Shown here: positions 1 to 11,449 of the stretch, in pieces
How positions within the stretch are numbered: the first letter of the stretch is position 1
Layout: every line of letters starts with the position of its first letter
Source: Owenia fusiformis
Taxonomy: Eukaryota; Annelida; Polychaeta; Sabellida; Oweniidae
Direction: 5' to 3'
NCBI GenBank assembly: GCA_903813345.2
Contig: CAIIXF020000001.1
Coordinates: 29,999,915-30,063,914 of the forward strand
Length of the DNA: 64,000 nucleotides
Program-made: the position numbers and the translations under genes
The notes under the pieces: generated by a model
Seen by the model: the letters and a program-made list of their open reading frames with translations, nothing else
Databases searched by the model: none
What the model was told of the DNA's origin: nothing

Positions 1-278
1 TTCACCAGCCTACCAGAATTTTTCAAGGTTTGATATTTTCGGAAAAAGTTTGTTTCTTAGTTTATTGACAGTGTAAATTACATACCATTATGAATGAAAC
101 ATATCAAAGGGCTATTATGGATAAGGGTAACCGCCACTGACCCTTTAGTAATTCCCAACCTTTTTTGAAAGAAGGTGGGGAAATACAGGGGATTGTATGT
201 ATGTCCTTGAAAGGCCCAGACTACATGATCATTATATTATGATAGCAAATAAAATACAGTACGAAATGTATTACTCAC

Positions 279-3200
279 TGGATCTAAATATTTTTTGGCT
301 TCCTCAATTCCAGATGCAATTCGTTTATATGCTTCATCTGCTGGATAGAAGGCTTCTATGTGTAAATGGAGATCACCACTGAGATGTGCATGCTTCCCTC
401 CCTCTTTACGTAGTTCCTCTTCCTACAAAGTCAAACAGTAATTATAAATGTCTAACTTTTCATTTTCATTATCTTAACTTCTGTTGTTTAAAAATCAAAT
501 TTAATTTAGTTACCTTTGCTTTGTCTCGCATAGAACCTTTGCCATATATGTACATTTTGGTTCCTGTATTTGTTTGCATGTCTTTCATGGTCTGTCCTTT
601 GGGTCCCAGTAGTTTTCCAACAAAATTTAACTGAAAACAAGAATATGTTGAACTTTTAGGAAAACAAGCATATGAAGAACCTTTATTAAAAGTGCTAGCA
701 TTCTGAAAGCAGAACAAAATAAAAACTTGTTATTCTTGATTTAGGCCTATTACATAAATATACATTTCACTCTTAGTTATTAGTTCATAATGGATACTAG
801 ATTAAAATTTAAATTACAATTTTGGTGTAAAAGTACACTTACTTTTGGGAATTCTCTGTTTGGAATACGAATTTTACATGAAACTTTGACAGGTCCGCCA
901 GTGTGAACATCAATCATGGGTTCTGGCTTAACTTCAACTTGATTTTTTGGTTTCCCTGATTTTACCCTCTCAAGTTCTGAAATGCAAAAAAACTTAAGAG
1001 TGGGTGTGGTACATCGATTACCTACCGATACATATTTTCAGTTCAGTAGTTTCCCCATTCAATTTCTTCTTGTTTTAATGTGTCTTCAGGTTATGGTCTA
1101 ATTAGGCCTCCCATCATTAGTCCGAATGTCCACTTTTCAGTCAAAATGAAAGTTCAACATCCGAGTCAAGAGTCGACAACAATCCCATCATATCAACTAA
1201 ATTGATTTCCACTTCCGGGCGATAATAAGTGATTTCTCACTTGCCTTTCACAGTGTGCAGGTGAATATGGATGTATGATTTCAAATGAAAATGTCTATGA
1301 TAATCATTACTGTGGAGAGGCAGTTATTTTTGCAGACTAATGGCTTTAATTCACCAAAGTCACATAATATGGTCGTAAATTCACATGTTTCATTCTGTTT
1401 TCAAAGTTTTTGAGAGTGACCTAATTTTGTCATATAATCAAATGTCAGTATGTCATGATGCGTCATCCAATTACCACAAACAATCATGGGAAAGATTTCC
1501 TCATTCTATGTTCTTATAAATGGCTGACGTGTGGAAATCGTTTGGGTTCATGACCAGGGCACGACTCCAAGGTTATTCAATGAACGATAATTGTTGTTAT
1601 TCTTGTTTCGTTTATTGGTACACATGTTTGCGCAACAGTATTCATTTAATTAGGCAATTATTCACTATTTCATTCACTCTGCAAAACTGGAAGATGTAGA
1701 CAATGTGGGAAAGAGTTTGTATTTGAAAAGTAATATGTGATTCTATTGAGGATTGCATCAAAATTATGAACATACAGAAAAACCTTACTGCTGGCTACTG
1801 AAATGATTTCTTTGGATCTTTTTCATTTGCCTTGTTTTAGGCTCATCTACAGCCCATTTCACTGTTTTATTACAAGTAGAACCCCAAATATAAGAAATCA
1901 GGAGACCTTTGTGCAATAATATATGGAAAAGTATATTCATATTGTACATGAATGACATTTGTATATTTCAAATTATTTAGCTTTTTGTGCAATAAGCCTG
2001 TGCCCTCCTGTAATTTAGAGAATTTCAGCCATATAAATCTTTTTGAAAATACTATGGCAGAGAAGCATCAAAGTGTAAGAGGCTACACACTTTATTAGGC
2101 AAACTAGAAGCAATCCAAAATAAACATTCATGTACAATAGGAACATATTATTCCATATATGATCATATCATTTCTTATTTTTTAGGTTTTACTGACGAAA
2201 TAAAAAAGTGAAATGGGCTGTAGTAAACCATCCATTGTCTCAATAAATCCGAAAAATTAAGGAACCAAAATGGTTCAAAACATTTAAAATTTTACCCTCG
2301 CGTTACTATATTTTCACATAGCCATCTTAAGATAGATGGCTATGCATATGTTGATATTCCCAGCACATGTTAAAGGTCTTTTACAAAAATGTAAGAAATC
2401 TTGGAAACATTTACCCGACTTCAATCGATGCATAACATTCTAAAGAATCGTTTTCTTAACCATATCGGGCTATCTGGAGTCGGAGACGGTGTAATTGACG
2501 AAAAATGTATTTGGAACTTGTTATTTTCCATGTCGTCTTACCAGGAAGTCTTGCCAATGTGCATGCGTGTAACCGGAAGCGGAAATCTCATGACATGGAA
2601 GCGCATGCGCATTACCCAACTTCCTGAGCCATCTTGAAAATTATCAACTCTTCAACATTTTTCGTCAATTACACTGTCTCCCGACTCCAGCTAGAGTTCT
2701 ACGATTATTACAACAATACTTTATGATGTTATCCATCGATTAAAGAAGTGTAAGTGTTCCCATGATTTCTTACATTTTTGTAAAAGACCTGTAAATGGAC
2801 TGGGTATATCAAGATATCCAAAGCTATCTCTCAGGAGATAAGTTTGTGCAAACTAAGTAAACCTCGCGTATGCCTGGTTATGCACCTGACACCAGTGCAG
2901 TATCATATGGAAAAACATTACTTCCTGCGAAAGCTATGTGGATTTTGATATAATAGCTTTCCCATGGTGCACTTGGACAACTGAATAATAGTGACCTTTG
3001 AAACACGAATTAAGTCGATCAGCGGCTTACTTTTGGTCTCTAACTGTGTCTTACATCAGTATCATCAATTTGTGCAAGTATTGGAGCGCTGAAATACTTC
3101 TTTTTCTATCAAAACTTGTAAATTGTTCGAGTGAATGTTTTTTCGACCCATTTCCAATATGGCGGTTTGCTAGGAGCGAGATACGCAACGAACGAAATGC

Positions 3201-3990
3201 ATTTTGAGAATGAGTTAGGTTCGGACGACCTCCGGATATTTACGAAAATGTCCCAGCAGAAAACACCATATTGGAATTTGGCAGAAAAAACATTTCACTC
3301 GACTAACAATTACAAGTCTTGATCAAAAAGGAAGTACTTCTGCGCTCCAATACTTGCACGGAAGGATGATAATTATGTATGACATAGTTAGAGAACAAAA
3401 GTAAGCTGCTGATCGACTTAATTCGTGTTGCAAAGTTCACTATTATTCAGCTGTCCATTTCTTTGTTCGAGAGCCATAAGTTTCAAAATCTAACATGGCT
3501 CTCGAAGTGAGTAAGAAAAACACATTTGTATTTTACATGTAAAACGTTTGTATATTTCTGCTATTTATGTGCAATAAACCTGTGGCCTAATTTCGAAAGT
3601 TTCTTTCAGCCATGATGTCAAATGTTATCTTTTGAAAATTACATAAAACTGCAATGTATACATTACTACAATGTTACAATATTCATCGGCATATGTACAA
3701 AAAATAAGCAAGCAATTTGGTTTCACTGTAGCATGATTGTAGGCATGATATTGGAGGGAAAACCCGGCTAATAAATTAAATGAATCACTCCACCACGCCA
3801 TTTTTTGTCTTGATTTTCGGCGTCAAATGTTTAAGTATTTGGAAGAGTATTTTATCCATTTTTAGTTTTAAAACATCACTATATACTTACCCTCTGAGAT
3901 TAGCTTAGATGCATGTACAAATGAGGGATCTAGATTGTCTTTTTCAGCTTGTAACTGTGGGAGCACGCTTTCTTTGTCAGTGGCAGCCAT
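279..3990 (-). CDS. KHDRBS: KHDRBS/Sam68-like STAR-family RNA-binding protein, 5' part (C-terminus off window)
   Basis: Likely nuclear RNA-binding regulator of splicing, by family. Four exons join in phase: 3990-3891, 976-843, 630-514 and 422-279, giving the first 165 residues. Exon 1 has the QUA1 dimerisation segment ([15 protein letters not shown], close to Sam68). Exons 2-4 form the extended KH domain: [10 protein letters not shown], then [14 protein letters not shown] with the GxxG loop GPKG, then KGSMRDKAK, then [19 protein letters not shown] and the following helix. The start is the ATG at 3990-3988 in a strong context (AAAATGG). An in-frame ATG at 4065 would add 25 residues but has a weaker context and unlike sequence. 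Exon 4 ends with a good donor (CCA/GTGAGT), so QUA2 and the RG/Tyr-rich tail must lie below position 1. Which of KHDRBS1-3 it matches best cannot be said; invertebrates usually have a single pro-orthologue. Confidence 0.9.
2374..2790. repeat. Foldback (MITE-like) element, ~417 bp
   Basis: The outer ends are inverted copies: AGGTCTTTTACAAAAATGTA at 2374 is matched by its complement ending at 2790, and the match runs on through GAAATC. A second inverted pair lies inside: GGAGTCGGAGACGGTGTAAT near 2478 against ATTACACTGTCTCCCGACTCC near 2671-2691. No transposase reading frame is present, so it would be non-autonomous. A clear target-site duplication was not seen. Confidence 0.8.
2974..3457. repeat. 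Foldback (MITE-like) element, ~484 bp
   Basis: Left end TGGACAACTGAATAATAGTG at 2974 is mirrored by the complement of the right end (TGGACAGCTGAATAATAGTG) at 3457. The inverted arms continue through ACGAATTAAGTCGATCAGC and on toward the centre, about 150-200 bp each with scattered mismatches and small gaps. Two short open frames inside (about 60-70 codons) have no recognisable family and are by-products of the repeat. Confidence 0.8.
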
Positions 3991-4227
3991 TTTGGATAAC
4001 TTTGTAACAGGTGTAAATTTCGGATATCGGAATAGGGACCATAACACTGGCACTCCATTTGACATTTATGGTAGATCATTCATAATTTAGCTATGACACA
4101 ATTTCACGTAGAGTTCAATTAGTCAACATATAATTCTAGGGAATCGACACTAAGGCTAGCTCAATGACACCTCGAACTCAAATTTAACATCACTGCTAGA
4201 TTATCCAAAATCAACAGTCCACCCGCT

Positions 4228-4292
4228 ATGGCTCAGTGGCAGAGTCGAGGTTACCAATATCGCTTGGCCCCGGGTTCAATTCCCAATTCAGA
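4228..4292 (+). repeat. tRNA-like SINE head with A and B boxes
   Basis: An A-box-like TGGCTCAGTGGC (4229-4240) is followed 32 bp later by a B-box-like GGTTCAATTCC (4273-4283). These are the internal RNA polymerase III promoter elements of tRNAs and SINEs. The stems do not close well as a cloverleaf, so a tRNA-derived SINE fragment or tRNA pseudogene is likelier than a working tRNA. Confidence 0.5.
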
Positions 4293-7015
4293 CAAGTTTG
4301 TTTTGGAATAATTACCCGCAATGCAACATTCGAAGAGAACATTTTGATACCTCTTTTTCTAGATTCTTATTGATCTTTTTATTTAATTTTATGTTTTGTT
4401 AAACATGTCTTATGCTTTACAATTCAAAATTGATTTTTCTTCAAAATAATACTAAAACCATGGGCTTTAAAGAGATAAAACTCTTCGAAATATTATCAAA
4501 AAAGGGAAGCATGGCGCTGTTCGTTTTGAAGTTCTCATGTTTATAACACAGAGTTGCATACCCCTCTCTTGAAAGCCCATGGTTAAAAGTTGTATTTGAT
4601 TATCAAAATGTTTTTGACACCTTTTCAAAGCCTCAATTCAGCATGTTGCCGTGTATGTATAATACTTTTCATTAATTGTACATTTAGAGGGGATATTCAT
4701 CTTTCATTCCATATGAAGAAAATGTAAATTTATGAAATATTGACAGAGTGGTAGCTGTTACAATGACCCCTACTTTTAGCAATTTTCAGAACGTTTTGTA
4801 CAGTGTATTTAATGAGGAACCCACCTTAAATCAAATACAATAACAGTACAGTTTTTGGGCTTATTATCTGAAAGCATAATGCATTTTTATTATCATATAT
4901 TAATATGAAAACGGGAATATGAAGAATCAATTTCAATATGATAGAACGCTTATTATGCCCTAGTTAGGTTTCATTTTGTATATAAATGTAAAATAATTTG
5001 GGAAATCCACTAAGAATAGGGAGGTTTCTCCAAATATATCGTTGTTACGGAAATGACGTCACATTGCATTGGATTTCCACAAGAGCGGGCTACGAGTATA
5101 ACGTCATCAATATATGTTGGATGATACGGAGACAATCATTGAGACATTTGTTTAGGGGGATTCCTGACAACGGCCAAACATTTTCACTTTCGTTATTAGA
5201 GCTTTTTGACATTTAATTAGAAACTGAAAGTGCATTTTTTAGATTTAGTTATCGAAAAGGAATCAAATTGATGAATATCCCCAAAAAGTCATATTTAATG
5301 TTTTTCTAAGGCCTAGATAGTTATATACATTCTTTAAATTACATATGACATATGAAAGTCCAACAGTTAATGTATGTGTATTTCATGGTTTAATGAATGT
5401 ATATTTAGCAGTCATGTCCCTATCATTGAATATATGCCTGAGGTCTGTCATCAATATAGCTCGAGCTTGCAAGGGTTATAATACGACAGACCGAAGCTTG
5501 AAAAAAGACCAAAATTTTCCACGATTCCAGTCATAATCACTTTGTTTACATGTTATGACGTCATAAAGTTGTCATGGTAATAAAGTTTGGCGGCTATACA
5601 GGAATATATAGCTGACCTTCGGCTCCATTGACTTCCATACAAATGCTTTGCTAGGTATGTAATACAGATAAAAAAACATTGAAAATGACGTCCTGAGGCA
5701 TATTGTTAATAATCCTAATACCTATTCATTACTAAATGCAATAAATGCCTTTTCTACTCAAAAGTCAGCGTGCTCTAATACCAAATTTGAAAGTGTTAGG
5801 ACGTTGGTAGAGATTCCTCAAAATAAATGTCACATGATTCTCCATACCAGCCAAAACATATCGATGCCATAGTACTTGTAGTATGATCTTGTTATGTAGG
5901 AGTAGGGAAAACCCCAGAGCTTTGAGATGACAGACATAATTAGAACTCTAGCTTAACACCTTTGTCTGTCAGAATTTCGGAAAACCACAAATTGTTGTGA
6001 CGTTTTATTCAACGTTAGTATATTCCCTACATCTTTGTCCATCTTGATGTGAAATAACAGGCTATGATATTGACGCCAGAAATTAACATGATTTTATTCG
6101 AAGCGTTGTCTGTCGCTTTGACCAATCAGCAATGATGTCTTCTCAATACACATTTACGTTAGACGTTTTCTCTGAACGTTGGGGTATTCCCCCTCTTGCT
6201 CCTGTAGAAATCCAAGGTAATTTTTGTGACATCATTTCCCTAACAATGATAGTCGGAGAAACACTTACAAGGTTGTCATTTTACCCCTCAGTATCAAAAG
6301 TCTGTTATACCAGTATGTTATAATTTGGGGTATCCGAGAAAATGGAAATGTTAAATGGAGTTCTTTCAATGATCAATAGAGGCCCCTTTAGAGAGTCTGC
6401 GTTGAGGTAATTCACCTTGTAGTAAACATACTCAATCTATATTCTGATTAATTAGTGTTCGTTTGAAACAAACCACAGCAAAGTTTTTTAGTTCATAAAC
6501 ATTTTCCTATTATGTGGCCTTCCACCACTCGTCGATTTTCAGATTGATTTTCCTATGATCCGATATTTACATCACACAGGAAACTGTCACTTCCCAAAAT
6601 TCCAGCCTCATTAGGCGTTGAGACGATTTAGTCTCATTACATAGGAATTCGCGAAAGAAAAGGTAAGATGTTGTTGTATTCTTTAAATAAGGTATGGATG
6701 GTTCATATTATGGTCTAAGTGAGTTTAAATGTCGCCGTCTTCCACATTAAATTGTCCTGGAATGACACTATTTTTTAAAAAAAATCCAAATAAATTGATT
6801 TCCCACACACATTTCAAAAACAGAACTGCCAGATTTAATATTCTCTAGAAATGTAACTGTTTCCAGAAATTGGATTGCATTTCAGTCTTGATGGTTCGAT
6901 TGAGGACATCAAACAGAACTGGCACATGCTTTCCGCTTGTGGAAAGGGTTAATTTCAGGTCGGGACATAAATTCCTTAGGGCTCCTTAGATCTACAACTA
7001 TCTACAGTAGACTTA

Positions 7016-7072
7016 CTTCCTGCGAAAGCTATTTGGATTTCAAAATCTAACATGGCTCTCGAAGTGAGTAAC
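7016..7072. repeat. Composite repeat fragment shared with 2920-3515
   Basis: The sequence acttcctgcgaaagctat..ggatt, followed directly by tttcaaaatctaacatggctctcgaagtgagtaa, joins two blocks that lie about 550 bp apart at 2919-2950 and 3479-3515. At the earlier locus the intervening DNA is mainly the 2974-3457 foldback. Confidence 0.6.
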
Positions 7073-7109
7073 AGTAGACTAGTCATATAAATCCGACCAT
7101 TGTATGCTG

Positions 7110-9238
7110 TTCTTCGATGCAAAGTCATCACCATCAATCTACCTTTAGTAATAGAAGAGAAAAGTCCGCAAGCTCTTTGGAAATATAAACACTTCCGGTA
7201 AATATTCTGACATTTATCCTTCAAACTGTGACATTTATGCTTATATTTCGACATATATATGATTCTTACATACCAATACGATCAAAAAGGTTACTAACAT
7301 ACCAAATGAAAGGTGATTTCCTGGTCAAACTTGCAAAAGTTGGTCCAAACTCACACTCGATCCCTCCACTCCCTCCAATACGCATGTGCAGCGATGTTAA
7401 AAATAAGGCAGTGACTGGAGAGCCTACATTTTAAGGTTCTTTAGCACTTCGGCCAAAGAGCCTTAAAGGTAATGTATGTACAAGCCATTCTAGTATATTA
7501 AAATGGTATAGAGATAATATGTTATGAAGCATCAGATTTTGGATTATATGTACAGATAAAAGAAAATTGTTTCTACAGTATAATGGTAAGGATATTTCAT
7601 GTGCAACTTGGATTAAGGCATTTAAGTGCAAAGTAGATACCAAAAGAAGTTTTAATAACCAGGAGGGAAATACAAATTTTCAATAGAGACAAAACTGGAA
7701 GTATACATGCATATTTTGAAAATGAAAAACTGTACAGAAATTAAACAATGTAACTGGGTCTATGTATAATTATATTATTTACATATGTTTTATTATTGAA
7801 ATATAGATTTTACAAAAAGAAAACACACTCTAGTTTTGTGGTTATGGCGTTCGCCTAATACTCCCACGGCGCAGGTTCGATTCCATATTGGTACAATTTT
7901 TTTCATTATGAAGTTTGTTCTCTGAGGTCCGGATATTATGTACACAATTTTTTAAAAATTCATGGGCTCGCTCCAACGCTCAACCATCCATGTTTAATGA
8001 AATTAATCACTTGTATTGGCTTTACTATATTCACAAGCTTACAGCATACGGGGAATCCCATTTGAAGGTGGCAAAAAGTATGAAGGAGACTTTGGGATGA
8101 AGAAAATGATCTTGTTGAATTCTAGATACAGCACATCATGATGCAGTTTATCGGGAATGTAGGGATACCAGCCCGGGGACATCAGAGAATACACTTCCAA
8201 ATCTATTGCCTATTAGATTCCCATGCCGATTTTTAGGATTTTCAAATGACAAGAGGCACAAAATATTTTTTTAATTTTTTGCAAAAACTTCCCCTTCAAA
8301 AGTCCTTCATTTGTATCAACGTTTTTTTAAGCTAGCCTCCAATTGGGCATCACTAAATGTGACCTCAACACCATTCTCCCAAGGGCCTATTCTAAACATC
8401 AAAATCTTTACTGATTAGTAAAATTGAACAAGTATATGACTGCTCCAAGTTGCCGCACCACGAAGGTTACTGAACCTTTAAAAAGCCAAATTTAGACTGA
8501 GGATTGAAAAGGTTCTAAGAACTTTTTTTTGGTAGACCGGAAGTAAATTTACGAGTCGAGTAAAAAGTGATAATGTTCTTTTTATGAAGTGGGGAAGTCA
8601 AAACAGTTCTTATAGGAAGTCAAAGTAAGCATTCAAGGATCATTTAGAAGCATTTAAAATCAAATCCACTGCAAAAGTGAAATGAATAAAATCGTTGTAT
8701 GTTTCCTTCTTCGTTTTCTTCGCGGACCTCAGAGAAGACACTTCCGGTTTAATAATCGGTGAGTTTATCGATCAAAAAATATATTTTTATGAATATCTCC
8801 GGTATCTGCTTAAATATAGTATGTTAATTTGTGTTGATTGTTAAATTACAAAACAGGTTGAGTAAAAATATGTCAAAATCGTTTGATCTCGTCCCAGAAG
8901 CAATATTTTGTCATTTCCGTCACTTAGAATTCCTTTAAGGCTGGCTCTCTAGCAAAATTGGCAATCAAAATGCTAAAGACCCTATTTAAGGCTTTCTAGC
9001 CGAAATGCCAAAGAACCTTAAAATTTAAGGCTCTTTAGCCAAATGGGTTACCAAAATGCTAAAGAGCCTAAAATTTTAGGCTCTCCAGTCACTGCCTTAT
9101 TTTTTACATCGGGCTGCGCATGCGTATTGGAGAGAGTGGATGGATCGGTAAATATCGTGACAAACAGCTTTTGAACTTCTCTCTTCTATTACTAAAGGTA
9201 AAGTATACCATTGATAGTGCTGACTGTGCTTCGATGTT
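7110..9238. repeat. Large foldback element, ~2.1 kb, long inverted arms
   Basis: The left arm (about 7110-7475) and right arm (about 8990-9238) are inverted copies. Shared blocks include acctttagtaatagaagagA, then ctctccaatacgcatg, then aataaggcagtgactggaga and then gccttaaaattt/ttaaggctctttagcc. The right arm lacks about 150 bp of the left arm's middle. The interior (7480-8980) encodes no recognisable transposase and carries a tRNA-like segment at 7833-7895, so this looks like a degenerate or non-autonomous long-inverted-repeat element with a later insertion. Confidence 0.7.
7833..7895 (+). repeat. tRNA-Val/Ile-like SINE head or tRNA pseudogene
   Basis: TTTTGTGGTTATGGCGTTCG (A-box region plus anticodon stem) is followed by CCTAATAC and a perfect B box GGTTCGATTCC at 7874-7884. 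The order resembles eukaryotic tRNA-Val, with AAT at the anticodon position, but acceptor and T stems do not pair properly. It is read as a tRNA-derived repeat. Confidence 0.5.
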
Positions 9239-9744
9239 CTTATTTGGATATTTATTTTTTTATCATTTTCTTAGCATACAAAGATACATGGTTGTAGATA
9301 TATTAGCTAACAAATTGTGGGATGCTTTCCTGGCCTGCCCACATGCTATCTATTGCAAGACTTATGCCTGGCTCAACCGTCACCATGTTATTAAGATTTT
9401 TGACATCTAAAAAGTTACTTGACTTTTTTGCAAAAAAACTTCCAAAAAGTGACAGTCGCATTTAATTCACATTGTCGTACTTAAAAAATGATCCACTGCC
9501 TAACTTATGCACCATCGAACTTGGTAATATTGTACACGTAACTATTAATAACGGTATATTCCCATAGAAAACTGGGCTTGCTTTTCTACATTTCAAACAA
9601 AAATTCTCTATGGAGCTTTTGTTTTTCTGACGTAAGTCGTAATTTCTTTTAAGAAATCGGTCACGTGACACAGTTCATTTCATCTTATTTCGAAAGGGGT
9701 GTCATCTATTTAGAATATTTATTTTCATCTATATATATTGCAAG

Positions 9745-9905
9745 GTCTGTCATTAACGTGGTAATGTTAAAGCCTGATATGACCGTGACAATGCTATATT
9801 ATATTGCAAGGCCTACCATGACCGTGGTAATGTTAAAGCCTGATATGACCGTGCCATATCACAATCATATCAGGCTTTAACATTACCAAGGTCACGACAG
9901 GCCTT
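9745..9905. repeat. Direct and inverted repeat cluster
   Basis: The block taatgttaaagcctgatatg accgtg occurs twice in direct orientation (about 9763-9790 and 9828-9852) and once inverted (catatcaggctttaacatta, about 9866-9886). A related accgtg/cacggt motif flanks them. This looks like a small foldback with a duplicated arm. Confidence 0.7.
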
Positions 9906-10085
9906 GAAATATAATTAATTTATCATTTGTGTGAATTTGGTTGGGTAGACAGGCCAGGAAAGCATTTCCCGCAATATAGAAGTGACTAGTGTGTACGACC
10001 CTCGTATGCAAGAAAATAAGAAAAAATAAATATCCTAATAAGAAAAAATAACAACAAATAACAGCATACGACGGTCAGATTTATA

Positions 10086-11082
10086 CAGTGCGTATCGTAA
10101 AAAACGCAACAGATTGTTATCTCGGAAAAGCACAAAACCAGTGATAACAGCATTGATTTCATTCAATGCACCATAAAGCCATGTGTCTCCTCTTTACAAT
10201 GATATATCATTCATTGATATTTGGTCATGGTTGGGCGAGTAATCATTCCATTTGCCAAGTAGGCCAAAATTAGCTTTTGACCAAGTTATAAACATCGAAA
10301 AAGTCAGTGTTCGGAGCCCGATGCAAAATTGGAAGAAAACATAAAACCAATGCTGACTGCATCCTTTTCATTCAATGTACCAAAAAGCCAAATTACTCCT
10401 CTTTGCAATGGAATATCATTCATTCACAGAGAGTCATGGCTGGCAGAATAATCATTAATTTTGCAAAGTGGGGCAAAATTCAGCTCTGACCCAAGTTTTA
10501 AACATTGCAAAAGTCAGTACAAGGGGCATAGGGGCTATTGGAAGAAGGTGTGACAGGTGTGGCATAGACAGTTAAGTGTTCATACTCATACTCTTGCAAG
10601 AATACATCCCATACTCCTCCAAATTGCCACCACTTTCTTGCACATAAAGATGCGCTCATCTGTCCACGTCATGCATGGTTCAGCCCTGAGTCATCTGTGG
10701 GTTAAAGCAGAGAAAAGCAGCCCATGGGCAATTCTTTCTCGAGGTTTTGCAATATCTGGTGGAGCAATTGTGAGCACAGATGCTCCTGAGATAGCTTCAA
10801 AAGAAAAAGTCACAACAATTGAAGTCAGGGGAACTTCCATCGGCACTTAGCCCTTGCACTGATTTTTGCGATATCTAAAACTTGGCCCAGAGTCGATTTT
10901 GACCCACTGTGCAAATGGAAGGATTTCTCACCCAACCATAACCACATGTGAATGAATGACATATCATTGCAAAGAGGAGAGACGTGGCTTTATGGTACAT
11001 CAAATGAAATTCATGTATTCATCACTAGTTTTTTTGGAATTGTACGGGATAACTACTTGTTGCGTTTTTTTGATACGCCCTG
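10086..11082. repeat. Foldback DNA element, ~1.0 kb, with TA target duplication
   Basis: Ends CAGTGCGTATCGTAAAAAAC (10086) and, on the other strand, CAGGGCGTATCAAAAAAACG (ending 11082) begin inverted arms of about 240 bp that share cattcaatgcaccataaagcc, then tcctctttacaatgatat and then catggttgggcgag. Each end is flanked by TA, as expected of Tc1/mariner-like insertions. A third, directly repeated arm copy lies at about 10310-10530. The interior frame at 10557-10850 (97 codons) has no recognisable domain. Probably non-autonomous. Confidence 0.8.
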
Positions 11083-11449
11083 TATGACTAATCTACAGTA
11101 ACAGTTTATCCCGTGCCAGGACTATAGTCCTGAGAACGTCTCAATCTTTTGCCTGTAGGATTACAACATGGGCGAATTTTCTATGCCTCTTACACTTAAG
11201 ATAGTTAGTTAATATTTTTAGATATTCTGTTTCAATATTGTCCTTAAATTGCTTATTTTTTAGATTCAAAGTAGTTCCATACATTTAAAATTTTACTGTA
11301 ATGTTCCAAACTCTCCTAAACTGCAGAAAAGTATACACTGTAAATCATGTTTACCAAAATGAGTGTCTCCGAGGCTTCATACCAGCGTATGCATTTGTCA
11401 CAAGTTTGAGCTGAAATTTCGCTAAAACGAAGTCAAGATGATCTCTGCC

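Larger units (their letters stand above)
977..3890 (-). other. KHDRBS intron 1, repeat-bearing
   Basis: The 2.9-kb first intron holds two separate foldback elements (2374-2790 and 2974-3457, listed separately) and a fragment at about 2920-2960 plus 3479-3515 that reappears joined near 7016-7070. No other conserved coding signal was seen. Confidence 0.7.
4066..7100. other. Intergenic region upstream of the KHDRBS gene
   Basis: AT-rich DNA between the KHDRBS 5' end and the repeat cluster. It contains a tRNA-like repeat head (4229-4290) and, near 5575-5660, a motif (tatagct...cattgacttccatacaaatgcttt) that recurs inverted near 32285-32350. The KHDRBS promoter should lie just above 4000 but no TATA box is clear. 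No gene is recognised. Confidence 0.6.

Noticed and set aside
4063-4065. Upstream in-frame ATG as start of the KHDRBS protein
   Set aside because: Context is weaker and the 25 added residues look unlike family N-termini; the ATG at 3988-3990 has a strong context.
7833-7895. Functional tRNA-Val/Ile gene
   Set aside because: The A and B boxes are good but the acceptor and T stems do not pair, so it is treated as a tRNA-derived repeat.
10557-10850. 97-codon plus-strand open frame
   Set aside because: It lies inside the 10086-11082 foldback element, has no recognisable domain, and its start and end have no splice or promoter support.
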